64,000 bases of DNA. Source: JALSNL01 sp036479585. GTDB taxonomy: Bacteria > Bacteroidota > Ignavibacteria > Ignavibacteriales > Melioribacteraceae. Below are positions 8,268 to 16,295 of the stretch, in pieces. Numbering within the stretch: the stretch's first letter is position 1; every line of letters starts with the position of its first letter. Location of the stretch: assembly GCA_965224785.1 (NCBI GenBank), contig OZ245062.1, forward strand, positions 186,001 to 250,000, written 5' to 3'. The notes below the pieces were generated by a model. It ran no database searches. It was not told where the DNA came from and saw only the letters and a list, made by a program, of their open reading frames with translations. The position numbers and the translations under genes were made by a program.

Positions 8268-9586
8268 TAGAATTCTTCTCTTTGTAGATGTTCAAAAATT
8301 GTGTGATTTACTTTCTCTCTCAATTCATCAATTTTAATTTCACTTACAACATCATCAATGTAAGCTCTTATCAACATAGACTTTGCAGCTTTTGCAGAGA
8401 CACCACGTGAACGAATATAAAAATATGCTTGCTCATCAAGCTTACCAACTGTTGCTCCGTGCGAACATTTAACATCATCAGCATAAATCTCAAGTTGCGG
8501 TTTTGCATCAACACTTGCTTCATTTGAAAGCAAAACAGATTTGTTCGACTGAAAAGCATTTGTCTTTTGTGCAATTTGATCAACTAAAATTTTACCTGAA
8601 AAAACTCCTCGGGACTTGTCATCTAAAATACCTTTGTATAATTCATTACTCATACAATTTGGCTTTGCATGTTCAATAAAAGTATGATGGTCAATATGCT
8701 GATCGTCTTTACCTAAATATAATCCATAAAGATGACTCTCAATATTTTCGCCATCCAGCTTTACGTTAATATCATTCCTTGCAATTTTACTTCCGAAGGA
8801 AAGTGAAAAATGATTGAATACACTTGACTCTTTTTGGTAAATATCAGTTTTGTCTATATGGTAAGCTGTGTTTGACTCGTTCTGTAATTTATAAAAAGTT
8901 ACATTGGCATTTTTATCAACAGAAATTTCTGTTAGAATATTTGTTAAATATTCTACATTTTCATTTCCAACATATTCAGTAATAATTTTTGCTTGAGAGT
9001 TTTCTTCAGCAACAACTAAGTTTCTTGGTTGAACCAGTGGTTTATTATTGTTATCAGATACAATATTTAAAACATGAATTGGTTTTTCTATAACTTTATT
9101 TTTTGGCACATAAATAACAAATCCATCATAAGTAAAAGTATTGTTTAATAAGTTGAATGAATTATTCGTTTTATTGTTCTTTGATAAATGCTTAGATAAA
9201 AAATCTGGATTTGATTTTGATAAGTTATACAAATTATCAATTATAATTCCGTCTTCTACTTCTCCAATATTCGATAATTCTTTGTTGAATATTCCATTAA
9301 CAAAAGCAAGTAGATGAACATCTAAGTTTGGAATTTTATATTCATCTAGTGAATTAATACTTTGTTGAACTCCTATTGATAAAGGAGAAGGAGTGAACTC
9401 CCGATTTAATATTGGAGAAATATTTGTGTATTTCCATTCCTCTTCTTTTCTTGTTGGGAATTCAGAAGACTCAAATTTAAGTGATGCTTCTTTTCTTAAA
9501 TTTGTAAAATTATCTTCCTCAACGACATCTTCAAACTTATTAAAATTATTGAGATACCAATTTTTTATATTCTTTTCTTTGCTCAT
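8267..9586 (-). CDS. sufD: Fe-S cluster scaffold protein SufD
   Basis: A 439-residue SufB/SufD-family protein and part of the SufBCD scaffold complex. The C-terminal core contains CSHGATVGKLDEQAYFY, including the His of the HGATVG motif that lies at the SufB-SufD interface, followed by SRGVSAKAAKSMLIRAY. The N-terminal part (FPTRKEEEWKYTN) is the usual SufD N-terminal motif. It begins 14 bases after the sufC stop and overlaps sufS by one base, so the genes are co-transcribed. Confidence 0.94.
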   Translation of the reverse strand: MSKEKNIKNWYLNNFNKFEDVVEEDNFTNLRKEASLKFESSEFPTRKEEEWKYTNISPILNREFTPSPLSIGVQQSINSLDEYKIPNLDVHLLAFVNGIFNKELSNIGEVEDGIIIDNLYNLSKSNPDFLSKHLSKNNKTNNSFNLLNNTFTYDGFVIYVPKNKVIEKPIHVLNIVSDNNNKPLVQPRNLVVAEENSQAKIITEYVGNENVEYLTNILTEISVDKNANVTFYKLQNESNTAYHIDKTDIYQKESSVFNHFSLSFGSKIARNDINVKLDGENIESHLYGLYLGKDDQHIDHHTFIEHAKPNCMSNELYKGILDDKSRGVFSGKILVDQIAQKTNAFQSNKSVLLSNEASVDAKPQLEIYADDVKCSHGATVGKLDEQAYFYIRSRGVSAKAAKSMLIRAYIDDVVSEIKIDELREKVNHTIFEHLQREEF

Positions 9587-9600
9587 TTTTTATCCATATC

Positions 9601-10359
9601 CTAAACAGTTTCTGGTTGTTCTTTAATTATCCAATCGTATCCACGCTCTTCTAATTCTAATGCTAAATTTTTGTCTCCTGATTTTACAATTTTTCCTTTG
9701 TATAAAACATGAACAAAATTCGGAACAATATAATCTAAAAGTCTTTGGTAGTGAGTTACTAAAATTACTGCATTATCCTTATTCTTAAATTCGTTAACTC
9801 CTTCTGAAACAATTTTTAGAGCATCAATATCAAGCCCAGAATCAGTTTCATCAAGAATTGCTAATTTTGGATTTAAAGTTAAAAGTTGCAAAATCTCATT
9901 TCGTTTTTTCTCACCACCAGAAAACCCTTGATTAACAGAACGACTGATTAATGAACTATCCATACCAAGTAACTTAGCTTTTTCTCTAATTAGTGCGAGA
10001 AAATCTTTTGCAGAAATTTCCTCTTCACCTTTGTGTTTTCTAATTTCGTTAATTGCAGTTTTCAAAAAGACAGCATTGCTCACTCCGGGAATTTCAATTG
10101 GATATTGAAAGGCAAGAAACAAACCTTCTCTTGCTCGTTCATCAGGAGCCATTTCAATAATGTTTTTTTTATCAAAAATAACTTCTCCTTCTGTAATTTC
10201 ATAAGCTTCATGACCAGCTAATACATTAGCCAAAGTACTTTTGCCTGAACCGTTTGGTCCCATTATAGCATGAATTTCTCCAGCATTAACTTCTAAATTA
10301 ATTCCTTTTAGAATTTCAGTTCCCTCAACATTTGCATGAAGGTTTTTAATCTTTATCAT
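9601..10359 (-). CDS. sufC: Fe-S assembly ATPase SufC
   Basis: A 252-residue ABC-type ATPase that powers the SufBCD scaffold. Walker A is GPNGSGKST (residues about 35-43), the signature motif is FSGGEKKRNEI, Walker B is LAILDETDSGLDID, and VTHYQRLL carries the switch histidine. Length and motifs are normal. The ribosome binding site AAAGGAAAATTAA lies inside the first unit of a 13-bp tandem repeat (10364-10424), so translation initiation may depend on that repeat. The 293-base gap to sufB is unusually large for this operon and is mostly repeats. Confidence 0.96.
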   Translation of the reverse strand: MIKIKNLHANVEGTEILKGINLEVNAGEIHAIMGPNGSGKSTLANVLAGHEAYEITEGEVIFDKKNIIEMAPDERAREGLFLAFQYPIEIPGVSNAVFLKTAINEIRKHKGEEEISAKDFLALIREKAKLLGMDSSLISRSVNQGFSGGEKKRNEILQLLTLNPKLAILDETDSGLDIDALKIVSEGVNEFKNKDNAVILVTHYQRLLDYIVPNFVHVLYKGKIVKSGDKNLALELEERGYDWIIKEQPETV

Positions 10360-10363
10360 TTAA

Positions 10364-10424
10364 TTTTCCTTTATTCTTTTCCTTTATTCTTTTCCTTTAT
10401 TCTTTTCCTTTATTCTTTTCCTTT
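10364..10424 (-). repeat. 13-bp tandem repeat (4.7 copies) carrying the sufC ribosome binding site
   Basis: On the plus strand the unit TTTTCCTTTATTC is repeated at 10364, 10377, 10390 and 10403, with a partial fifth copy from 10416. The copies are identical. On the minus strand each unit reads GAATAAAGGAAAA and contains the Shine-Dalgarno-like AAGGA. The unit nearest the sufC ATG supplies its ribosome binding site. The perfect identity suggests recent expansion by replication slippage. Confidence 0.9.
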
Positions 10425-10498
10425 GTCATTTCCGAATGTTTGATCGGAAATCCATTTGTTTAAATATTTCTGGATTCCCAGTCAAGCTGAGAATGACA
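10424..10498. repeat. REPIN-like double-hairpin repeat, copy B
   Basis: The left arm begins TGTCATTTCCGAATG and closes ATCGGAAATCCA. The right arm, read on the minus strand, begins TGTCATTCTCAGC and closes CTGGGAATCCAG, a different arm class. It lies in the sufB-sufC gap, directly upstream of the 13-bp tandem repeat in the sense of transcription, so it is transcribed within the suf operon. Confidence 0.8.
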
Positions 10499-10652
10499 AA
10501 TGGTTTTATTCTAAATTTTATTCACTTCCTACTTCGACTCCGCTCAGTATGATATTTGAGCATATTCTTATTTATAACTTCTATTTTTCGTCTTTCGTTT
10601 CACGTCTTTCTTTTTCATCTAATTTCTTGATATTCATATCTCTGTACTGCTT

Positions 10653-12110
10653 TTAACCTACACTTCCTTCTAAACTAATAGCTAAAAGTTTTTGTGCTTC
10701 AACTGCAAACTCCATTGGTAATTCATTAAATACTTCTTTGCAAAAACCGTTTACAATCATGTTCACGGCATCTTCTGTACTTATCCCTCTTTGGTTTAAG
10801 TAGAATATTTGGTCTTCGCCAACTTTAGAGGTAGTCGCTTCATGTTCAACAGTAGCAGTACTATTATCAATTTCTAAATAAGGAAAAGTATGAGCTCCGC
10901 ATTGATCTCCCATTAACATTGAATCGCATTGAGAAAAATTTCTAGCGTTCTCAGCTTTTCTTCCAATCTTAACCAAACCTCTGTAAGAGTTGTTACTTCT
11001 TCCGGCAGAAATACCTTTTGAGATAATTGTACTTTTGGTATTCTTTCCAATGTGAACCATCTTTGTTCCAGTATCTGCTTGTTGAAAATTATTTGTAACA
11101 GCAACTGAGTAAAATTCTCCAACTGAATTATCACCTTGTAAAATACAGCTTGGATATTTCCAAGTAACAGCTGAACCGGTTTCTACTTGCGTCCAAGAAA
11201 TTTTCGAATTGTTACCTTTGCAAATTCCTCGTTTGGTTACAAAATTAAAAATTCCACCTTTACCATCTTTGTCGCCGGGGAACCAATTTTGAACTGTTGA
11301 ATATTTAACCTCGGCATTTTCTAAAACTACAAGTTCAACAATAGCAGCGTGCAATTGATTCTTATCTCTCATCGGTGCTGTACAACCTTCGAGGTAACTT
11401 ACATAACTATCATCTTCAGCAATAATTAGTGTGCGTTCAAACTGACCAGTATCTTCTGCATTAATTCTGAAGTAAGTAGAAAGTTCCATTGGGCAACGAA
11501 CACCTTTTGGGATATAGACGAATGAGCCATCGCTAAAAACTGCTGAGTTAAGTGCTGCAAAAAAATTATCTGTTTGCGGAACAACTGAACCCATATACTT
11601 TTTTATAAGTTCAGGATGCTCACGAATCGCTTCTGAAATTGAACAAAAAATCACTCCTTTTTCTGCAAGAGTTTCTTTAAATGTTGTGGTAACAGAAACT
11701 GAATCAAAAACTACATCTACTGCAACATTCGATAATCTTTTTTGTTCTTCAAGTGGAATACCAAGTTTCTCAAAAGTTTTTAATAATTCGGGATCTACTT
11801 CGTCTAAGCTTGCAAGTTCCGGTTTTTGTTTTGGAGCTGCATAATATCTTAAATTATTATAATCAATTTTGTCATATTCAACTTTTGCCCAATTTGGTTC
11901 TTCCATTGTAAGCCAATGTTTATATGCCTTAAGTCGCCATTCAGTCATCCATTCCGGTTCATCTTTTTTTGCCGAAAGTTGACGAATAATATCTTCATTC
12001 AATCCTTTGGGAAAGTCTTCTTCTTCAATATCAGTAACAAATCCCCACTTGTAATCTTCACTAGTGTGTTCTTCAATTATCTTAATATCTTCGCGAGTTT
12101 CTTCGCTCAT
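10653..12110 (-). CDS. sufB: Fe-S cluster scaffold protein SufB
   Basis: A 485-residue SufB, the main scaffold on which new clusters form. The family core is evident: FVYIPKGVRCPMELSTYFRI, EGCTAPMRDKNQLHAA, and near residue 400 NFSQCDSMLMGDQCGAHTF with the conserved cysteine. The ending EFAVEAQKLLAISLEGSVG is typical. It is the first gene of the minus-strand suf operon. A ribosome binding site (AAAAGGATG) precedes the ATG, and upstream is a dyad that overlaps the probable promoter. Confidence 0.96.
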   Translation of the reverse strand: MSEETREDIKIIEEHTSEDYKWGFVTDIEEEDFPKGLNEDIIRQLSAKKDEPEWMTEWRLKAYKHWLTMEEPNWAKVEYDKIDYNNLRYYAAPKQKPELASLDEVDPELLKTFEKLGIPLEEQKRLSNVAVDVVFDSVSVTTTFKETLAEKGVIFCSISEAIREHPELIKKYMGSVVPQTDNFFAALNSAVFSDGSFVYIPKGVRCPMELSTYFRINAEDTGQFERTLIIAEDDSYVSYLEGCTAPMRDKNQLHAAIVELVVLENAEVKYSTVQNWFPGDKDGKGGIFNFVTKRGICKGNNSKISWTQVETGSAVTWKYPSCILQGDNSVGEFYSVAVTNNFQQADTGTKMVHIGKNTKSTIISKGISAGRSNNSYRGLVKIGRKAENARNFSQCDSMLMGDQCGAHTFPYLEIDNSTATVEHEATTSKVGEDQIFYLNQRGISTEDAVNMIVNGFCKEVFNELPMEFAVEAQKLLAISLEGSVG

Positions 12111-12141
12111 TTTTACATCCTTTTTAATTTCAGAATTGAAA

Positions 12142-12173
12142 CGTATATAATCTTGTAAAAAAAGTCAAGATTA
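12142..12173 (-). promoter_or_regulatory. Probable suf operon promoter with 26-bp inverted-repeat operator
   Basis: The arms TAATCTTG (12148-12155) and CAAGATTA (12166-12173) are perfect reverse complements separated by 10 bases. On the minus strand TTGACT (12168-12163) can serve as the -35 box and TATACG (12147-12142) as the -10 box, with a short 15-base spacer. The dyad therefore covers the -35 and the spacer, as expected for a repressor site. Size and symmetry suit a dimeric Rrf2/IscR-type regulator, and such a gene ends this operon. The binding partner is inferred. Confidence 0.55.
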
Positions 12174-12216
12174 AATTGTAAAACAAAATTTGCTATAGGA
12201 ATAGATTGATAAGTAT

Positions 12217-12245
12217 TTGACATTTCCGCAACTAATGTATATATT
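12217..12245 (+). promoter_or_regulatory. Near-consensus sigma-70 promoter of vapBC
   Basis: A perfect -35 box TTGACA (12217-12222) is followed after 17 bases by TATATT (12240-12245), a one-mismatch -10 box. Transcription should start near 12252, downstream of the in-frame ATG at 12248, which rules that ATG out as the vapB start. The heptamer AATGTAT occurs at 12234 and again at 12247, flanking the -10 box, and could be part of an autoregulatory site. Confidence 0.7.
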
Positions 12246-12271
12246 AAATGTATCTACAAAAAGGAGGTGCT

Positions 12272-12505
12272 TTGGAAACTGCAAAAATATTTACAAGTGG
12301 GAATAGTCAAGCTATTCGCTTACCAAAAAAATATAGGTTCAAACAGAAGGAAGCTTTTATTTCAAAAATAGGAGATGCAGTTGTGATATTTCCTAAAAAA
12401 AGTGGATGGAACTTACTGTTTGATAGTCTTGATAAATTTACAGATGATTTCCTAGATGAAAGAGTTCAATTAGAAAATGAAAATAGAGGGAACTTATTTA
12501 AATGA
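12272..12505 (+). CDS. vapB: VapB-type antitoxin (AbrB/MazE-like DNA-binding fold)
   Basis: A 77-residue antitoxin that binds the VapC toxin and represses its own operon. The N-terminal swapped-hairpin domain shows TAKIFTSGNSQAIRLPKKYR, typical of VapB. The C-terminal half (FDSLDKFTDDFLDE) is the toxin-binding part. I place the start at TTG 12272: a strong ribosome binding site (AAGGAGG, 12261-12267) lies 4 bases upstream, and relatives begin METAK. The upstream ATG at 12248 precedes the expected transcription start. The gene overlaps vapC by 4 bases. Confidence 0.88.
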   Translation: METAKIFTSGNSQAIRLPKKYRFKQKEAFISKIGDAVVIFPKKSGWNLLFDSLDKFTDDFLDERVQLENENRGNLFK

Positions 12506-12900
12506 AATATATGCTTGATACTAATATCTGCATCTACATCATAAAGAATAAGCCGATCAAAGTTCTAAATAAATTCAAAAAGATTGATCCTAAGGATGTG
12601 TGCATATCTTCAATAACTTCTTCCGAACTTTGGTTTGGAGTTTATAAAAGTTTGAGCTTTGAAAAGAATGCTATTGCACTTGAACAATTTTTAAGTCCAC
12701 TAACAATCCTAGAATATGATAATTCGGCAGCAAAGGTTTATGGAAAAGTAAGAAGTCAGTTGGAAAAGAAAGGCAAAGTTATTGGTGGAATGGATTTACT
12801 TATTGCAGCTCACGCTCTTTCTTTAGAACTGACTTTAATCACAAATAATACCAAGGAATTTAAAAGAGTTGAAGGTTTAAATGTAAGTAATTGGATATAA
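12502..12900 (+). CDS. vapC: VapC-type PIN-domain ribonuclease toxin
   Basis: A 132-residue toxin expected to cleave RNA (tRNA or rRNA in studied VapCs). The acidic PIN residues are in place: Asp in MLDTNICIYI (residue 6), Glu in SSELWFG, Asp in GGMDLLIAAHA, and the C-terminal LITNNTKEFKRV. Its ATG overlaps the vapB stop (ATGA), as usual for coupled toxin-antitoxin genes. The pair looks intact and functional. No integrase, att site or other mobile gene accompanies it. Confidence 0.92.
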   Translation: MKYMLDTNICIYIIKNKPIKVLNKFKKIDPKDVCISSITSSELWFGVYKSLSFEKNAIALEQFLSPLTILEYDNSAAKVYGKVRSQLEKKGKVIGGMDLLIAAHALSLELTLITNNTKEFKRVEGLNVSNWI

Positions 12901-12922
12901 TTATTTAAAGAGAAATTAAATA

Positions 12923-13669
12923 ATGAAGAAAAAAATAATTTCAAAAATTGAAAACTTAAAAACTAAGACATCTGATTTTAGTGTGCTACCTCTTGGATGG
13001 GTTTTAACTATCTCCTTATTATCTGTACTTCCTTTAGTAGGATATTTTGTTTGTTTTGATGATTCATCATTTAAAGATTTTCTGCTAAATTTTGGAACTG
13101 AAATGATAGGTGTCTTTGTCTCAGTATTTTTTATTGGAGGGATTATAAATAGATATAGAAATAGTAAATGGGAGAAAGTTGACACAAAAATAAAACTCCA
13201 ACTTAATTCAAGCATAGAATTAGTTTTGGCTGATTTCATTAGTGCTTCTCATTTAACAGTTTGTTATAAAGATAAGATAAAAAGTGGAATTGACAAAAAT
13301 AGAAATGGACTATTAGACATTTTTTTTGAAATAATTAGTGATCAAAACTTTTCTTCGAACCTTGAGGAAAGTATTAGTATATTGAAAGATAATCATTTTA
13401 AAAATTTAGAAAGAATTACAGAGAATTCAGAACAGAGGATTTATAGAATTCTAAATCAATACGAATTTAGGATCAATCAATCACCAAATTTATATACTTT
13501 GCTTGATAATTTGATTGAATATATTAAACGATTGAATATTGATTTAAAGAATATTCTTATTGTAGATGTTGAGTTAGCAACCAAAAAAAAATTTACTAAA
13601 AATGTTATAAATTCATTAACAAAAATATTTAACACACTCAAGGAATTAAGGGAAGGATTTAAATTATGA
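12923..13669 (+). CDS. Hypothetical membrane protein with cytoplasmic helical domain
   Basis: A 248-residue protein I do not recognise. Two hydrophobic segments lie at about residues 24-45 (LGWVLTISLLSVLPLVGYFV) and 59-77 (TEMIGVFVSVFFIGGIINR). They are followed by about 170 mostly charged residues that look alpha-helical. It starts 22 bases after vapC in the same direction and may be co-transcribed. Codon use looks like its neighbours. No catalytic motif is visible, and the context does not assign a function. Confidence 0.6.
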   Translation: MKKKIISKIENLKTKTSDFSVLPLGWVLTISLLSVLPLVGYFVCFDDSSFKDFLLNFGTEMIGVFVSVFFIGGIINRYRNSKWEKVDTKIKLQLNSSIELVLADFISASHLTVCYKDKIKSGIDKNRNGLLDIFFEIISDQNFSSNLEESISILKDNHFKNLERITENSEQRIYRILNQYEFRINQSPNLYTLLDNLIEYIKRLNIDLKNILIVDVELATKKKFTKNVINSLTKIFNTLKELREGFKL

Positions 13670-13699
13670 GAATATTTTTCGTGTAAAAATTAGAAACTT

Positions 13700-14434
13700 T
13701 TAAAGAACATTATTTCTCTGTCTCAAAACCTCAAACAATAAAACTCCAGTTGCAACAGAAACATTAAGACTTTGTATCTTTCCGCTCATTGGAATTTCGG
13801 CAAGGAAGTCGCACTTTTCTGCGACTAGTTTTCTAATTCCTTTTTCTTCATTTCCCACAATCAAGGCTATTGGTTGCTTATAATCAATAGTAGTATAGGC
13901 TTGCGAGTTCCCTAGTTTAGAGCCAACAATCCAATAACCACTTTGTTTTAGAATTTCAATTGTGGAAACTAAATTATTTACTTGAGTAATTTTAATATGA
14001 CTTGTTGCTCCAGTTGAAGTTTTGACAACTGTATTGTTTACGGAAGCACTATTTCTGAGTGTTGTAATAATTCCGTCAACCCCTGAACATTCTGCAGTTC
14101 TAATTATTGCACCAAGATTATGTGGATCTTGAATTGAATCTAAAATTAAAAGTAATGGATATTCTGATTTTTCAGCATCAATTAAAATGTCATCAATTTC
14201 TGAATAAGAGAATGAACTTTTAAGTGCAATTATTCCTTGTGTATTTTTACCTTCTGTATGTTGTGCAAATTTATTTGGTGAGAGCTGAGAAACTTTTACG
14301 TTATATTTATTTGCAAGACTCTTAATCTGTTCAATGATAGAGCCATGTTGACCGAATTGGATATAGATTTGATTTATATCTGATTTAGATTTTAGTGCTT
14401 CAAGAACCGGTTTTCTGCCAAATATTTTTTGCAT
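13700..14434 (-). CDS. rlmB: 23S rRNA 2'-O-methyltransferase RlmB (TrmH/SpoU family)
   Basis: A 244-residue SPOUT methyltransferase starting MQKIFGRKPVLEAL. The N-terminal domain is the L30e-like SpoU substrate-binding domain. The knotted catalytic domain shows DSIQDPHNLGAIIRTAEC (motif 1), LIVGNEEKGIRKL (motif 2) and IPMSGKIQSLNVSVATG (motif 3), characteristic of RlmB, which methylates G2251 of 23S rRNA. A longer reading frame from 14533 is rejected because its extra residues (FWIPTFVGMT) translate a dispersed repeat. It lies head-to-tail after hisS on the minus strand. Confidence 0.87.
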   Translation of the reverse strand: MQKIFGRKPVLEALKSKSDINQIYIQFGQHGSIIEQIKSLANKYNVKVSQLSPNKFAQHTEGKNTQGIIALKSSFSYSEIDDILIDAEKSEYPLLLILDSIQDPHNLGAIIRTAECSGVDGIITTLRNSASVNNTVVKTSTGATSHIKITQVNNLVSTIEILKQSGYWIVGSKLGNSQAYTTIDYKQPIALIVGNEEKGIRKLVAEKCDFLAEIPMSGKIQSLNVSVATGVLLFEVLRQRNNVL

Positions 14435-14470
14435 AGTGGAAAGTTGATTGTTGATTAAATGGCTCGAATT

Positions 14471-14545
14471 CGTCATTCCCACGAAAGTGGGAATCCAGAA
14501 AATTGAAAAGGAATGGATTTCCGATAAAAACATTCGGAAATGACA
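14471..14545. repeat. REPIN-like double-hairpin repeat, copy C
   Basis: The left arm begins CGTCATTCCCACG and closes CGTGGGAATCCAG-like (AGTGGGAATCCAG on this strand), a class not seen in the other copies. The right arm, read on the minus strand, begins TGTCATTTCCGAATG and closes ATCGGAAATCCA, the class shared by all four doublets. It fills most of the gap between hisS and rlmB and creates the false FWIPTFVGMT extension of the rlmB frame. Confidence 0.8.
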
Positions 14546-14552
14546 AAACTAA

Positions 14553-15818
14553 TTATTCTTTCTTAGATACTAAATTTGTAATATTTTCTAATTTATCCAA
14601 ATCAACAAACTCTTGTTCGCTTGTTTGCATATTCTTAAATTGGGCTTGACCTCTTTCATATTCTTCGCCACCAACAAATAAAACAAACTTTGCATTAAGT
14701 CTATTAGCTTCTCTCATTTGTGCTTTAACACTTTTAGCGGAATGATCAAATTCAATTTTAAGATTATTATTCCTAAAAAAGGAAGCGAATTCAAAAACTT
14801 TATTTTCTAATTCTTTATCTAAGCGAACAAGATAAATATCAAGTTCATCATCTTTTGGAGTAAAGGCTTCTTCCGCTTTGCAAGCAATTAATATTCTTTC
14901 AATGCCGGCGGCAAAACCTATGGCCGGAGTTGAGCTTCCACCTAGTTGCTCAATTAATAAATTATATCTTCCTCCTCCACACAAAGCACTTTGCGAGCCA
15001 ACTCTTGAGCTTGTAATTTCAAAAGTTGTATGAGTGTAATAATCCAAACCTCTAACAAGTTTTGGCTCAACACTAAAAGGGATTTTTGCAATTGTTAAAA
15101 GTTCTTTTACTTTCTCAAAATGTTCCAGACTTTCACTTCCAAGAAAATCTAATATTGATGGAGCATCTTTCAGCAATCGTTGATCGTTTCTATCTTTGCT
15201 ATCAATAATTCTTAGTACATTATTTTTTAATCTTTTTTTACTGTCTTCGGAAAGTTCATCTTTTTTATCGTTTAAAAATTCCTTTAGCTTTTTTGTAAAA
15301 CTTTCTCTTTCTTCCGGAACTCCAAGTGAATTTATTTTAACTTCAATTTCTTTCAAACCAAGGTTAGTTAAAATTGTGTATGCAACGTGTATAACTTCAG
15401 CATCCAAACTTGGGTTATGGTTTCCAATTGCCTCAACTCCAAACTGATGAAACTGACGCAACCTCCCGGCTTGTGGTCTTTCTTGCCTAAACATTGGAGA
15501 GACATAAAAAAGTTTGTGAAGATTAGATTTTTTACCAAGCGAATGTTCTATGTAAGCCCTAACAACAGAGGCAGTCATTTCTGGTTTTAGCGTAACATTA
15601 TTTTCACTTCTGTCAGTAAACGAATACATCTCTTTACTAACAATATCAGTCCCTTCACCAATTCCGCGTGAAAATAAAGCAGTGTGTTCAAATATTGGAG
15701 TTCTAATTTCTTTATAGTTAAAAACATTCATTTGCTCTTTAACTATATCTGTTAGAAAATCCCAAAAAGGAATTTCTTCAGGAAGTGTATCGCTAGTGCC
15801 TTTAATTGCTTTTATCAT
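14553..15818 (-). CDS. hisS: Histidyl-tRNA synthetase
   Basis: A 421-residue class II aminoacyl-tRNA synthetase charging tRNA-His. Motif 2 is in FRQERPQAGRLRQFHQFG, the histidine-binding signature is LVRGLDYYTHTTFEI, and motif 3 is GFAAGIERIL. The C-terminal anticodon-binding domain (LDIYLVRLDKELE onward) is complete. Length is normal. It lies between the EIIA-like gene and rlmB, all on the minus strand; the EIIA-hisS gap is only 12 bases, so those two are probably co-transcribed. Confidence 0.96.
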   Translation of the reverse strand: MIKAIKGTSDTLPEEIPFWDFLTDIVKEQMNVFNYKEIRTPIFEHTALFSRGIGEGTDIVSKEMYSFTDRSENNVTLKPEMTASVVRAYIEHSLGKKSNLHKLFYVSPMFRQERPQAGRLRQFHQFGVEAIGNHNPSLDAEVIHVAYTILTNLGLKEIEVKINSLGVPEERESFTKKLKEFLNDKKDELSEDSKKRLKNNVLRIIDSKDRNDQRLLKDAPSILDFLGSESLEHFEKVKELLTIAKIPFSVEPKLVRGLDYYTHTTFEITSSRVGSQSALCGGGRYNLLIEQLGGSSTPAIGFAAGIERILIACKAEEAFTPKDDELDIYLVRLDKELENKVFEFASFFRNNNLKIEFDHSAKSVKAQMREANRLNAKFVLFVGGEEYERGQAQFKNMQTSEQEFVDLDKLENITNLVSKKE

Positions 15819-15830
15819 AAAATGTATTTG

Positions 15831-16295
15831 TTAACTAATATTTCTTTCTTCGTTAATAAAAAGATTATAAATTTCTTCTGGGGTTGTTGCTTCAGTAATA
15901 TTGTTTCTAAATTCTTCTTTATTCATGAGTAAAGAAATTCTACTTAATAACTTTATGTGTGGAGCAATAAGGTTGTCTTTACCAATAAGTAGAAAAATCA
16001 TATTAACAGGTTTACCATCAAGAGCATCAAAATCAATTGGAGATTTTGTTTTCCCAAATGCAGCAACTATTTCTGTAACCCCACTTGTTTTGCAATGAGG
16101 TATTCCAAATCCGTGTCCAACACCGGTTGACATAATTTCTTCGCGTTCATAAACGGCATTTCTTACAACTTCAATATCTGTTATTCTATCATCATCTTTA
16201 AAAAGATTAATTAATTCATCAATAGTTTCATTCTTGCTAGAACCATTAAGTTCGGAGATGACATTTTTTAATTCTAAAACTTCATTTATTTTCAT
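15831..16295 (-). CDS. PTS EIIA-like (PtsN/fructose-type) phosphocarrier domain protein
   Basis: A 154-residue single-domain EIIA protein. The phosphorylatable histidine is in GHGFGIPHCKTSGV near residue 70, and LIGKDNLIAPHIKLLSRIS follows as in PtsN-type EIIA. No HPr, enzyme I or EIIB/EIIC gene is nearby, so it is more likely a regulatory EIIA (nitrogen-PTS type) than part of a sugar transporter. It is upstream of hisS and probably co-transcribed with it. Confidence 0.84.
   Translation of the reverse strand: MKINEVLELKNVISELNGSSKNETIDELINLFKDDDRITDIEVVRNAVYEREEIMSTGVGHGFGIPHCKTSGVTEIVAAFGKTKSPIDFDALDGKPVNMIFLLIGKDNLIAPHIKLLSRISLLMNKEEFRNNITEATTPEEIYNLFINEERNIS

Noticed and set aside
10364..10498. 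CRISPR array
   Set aside because: The tandem units are 13 bp with no spacers, and the adjacent element is a palindromic doublet. No cas genes are in the window.
12248..12271. ATG 12248 as the vapB start
   Set aside because: It lies upstream of the predicted transcription start and includes the ribosome binding site as codons.
12217..13669. vapBC region as a mobile or defence island
   Set aside because: There is no integrase, transposase, att repeat or composition change. A lone toxin-antitoxin pair is common in chromosomes.
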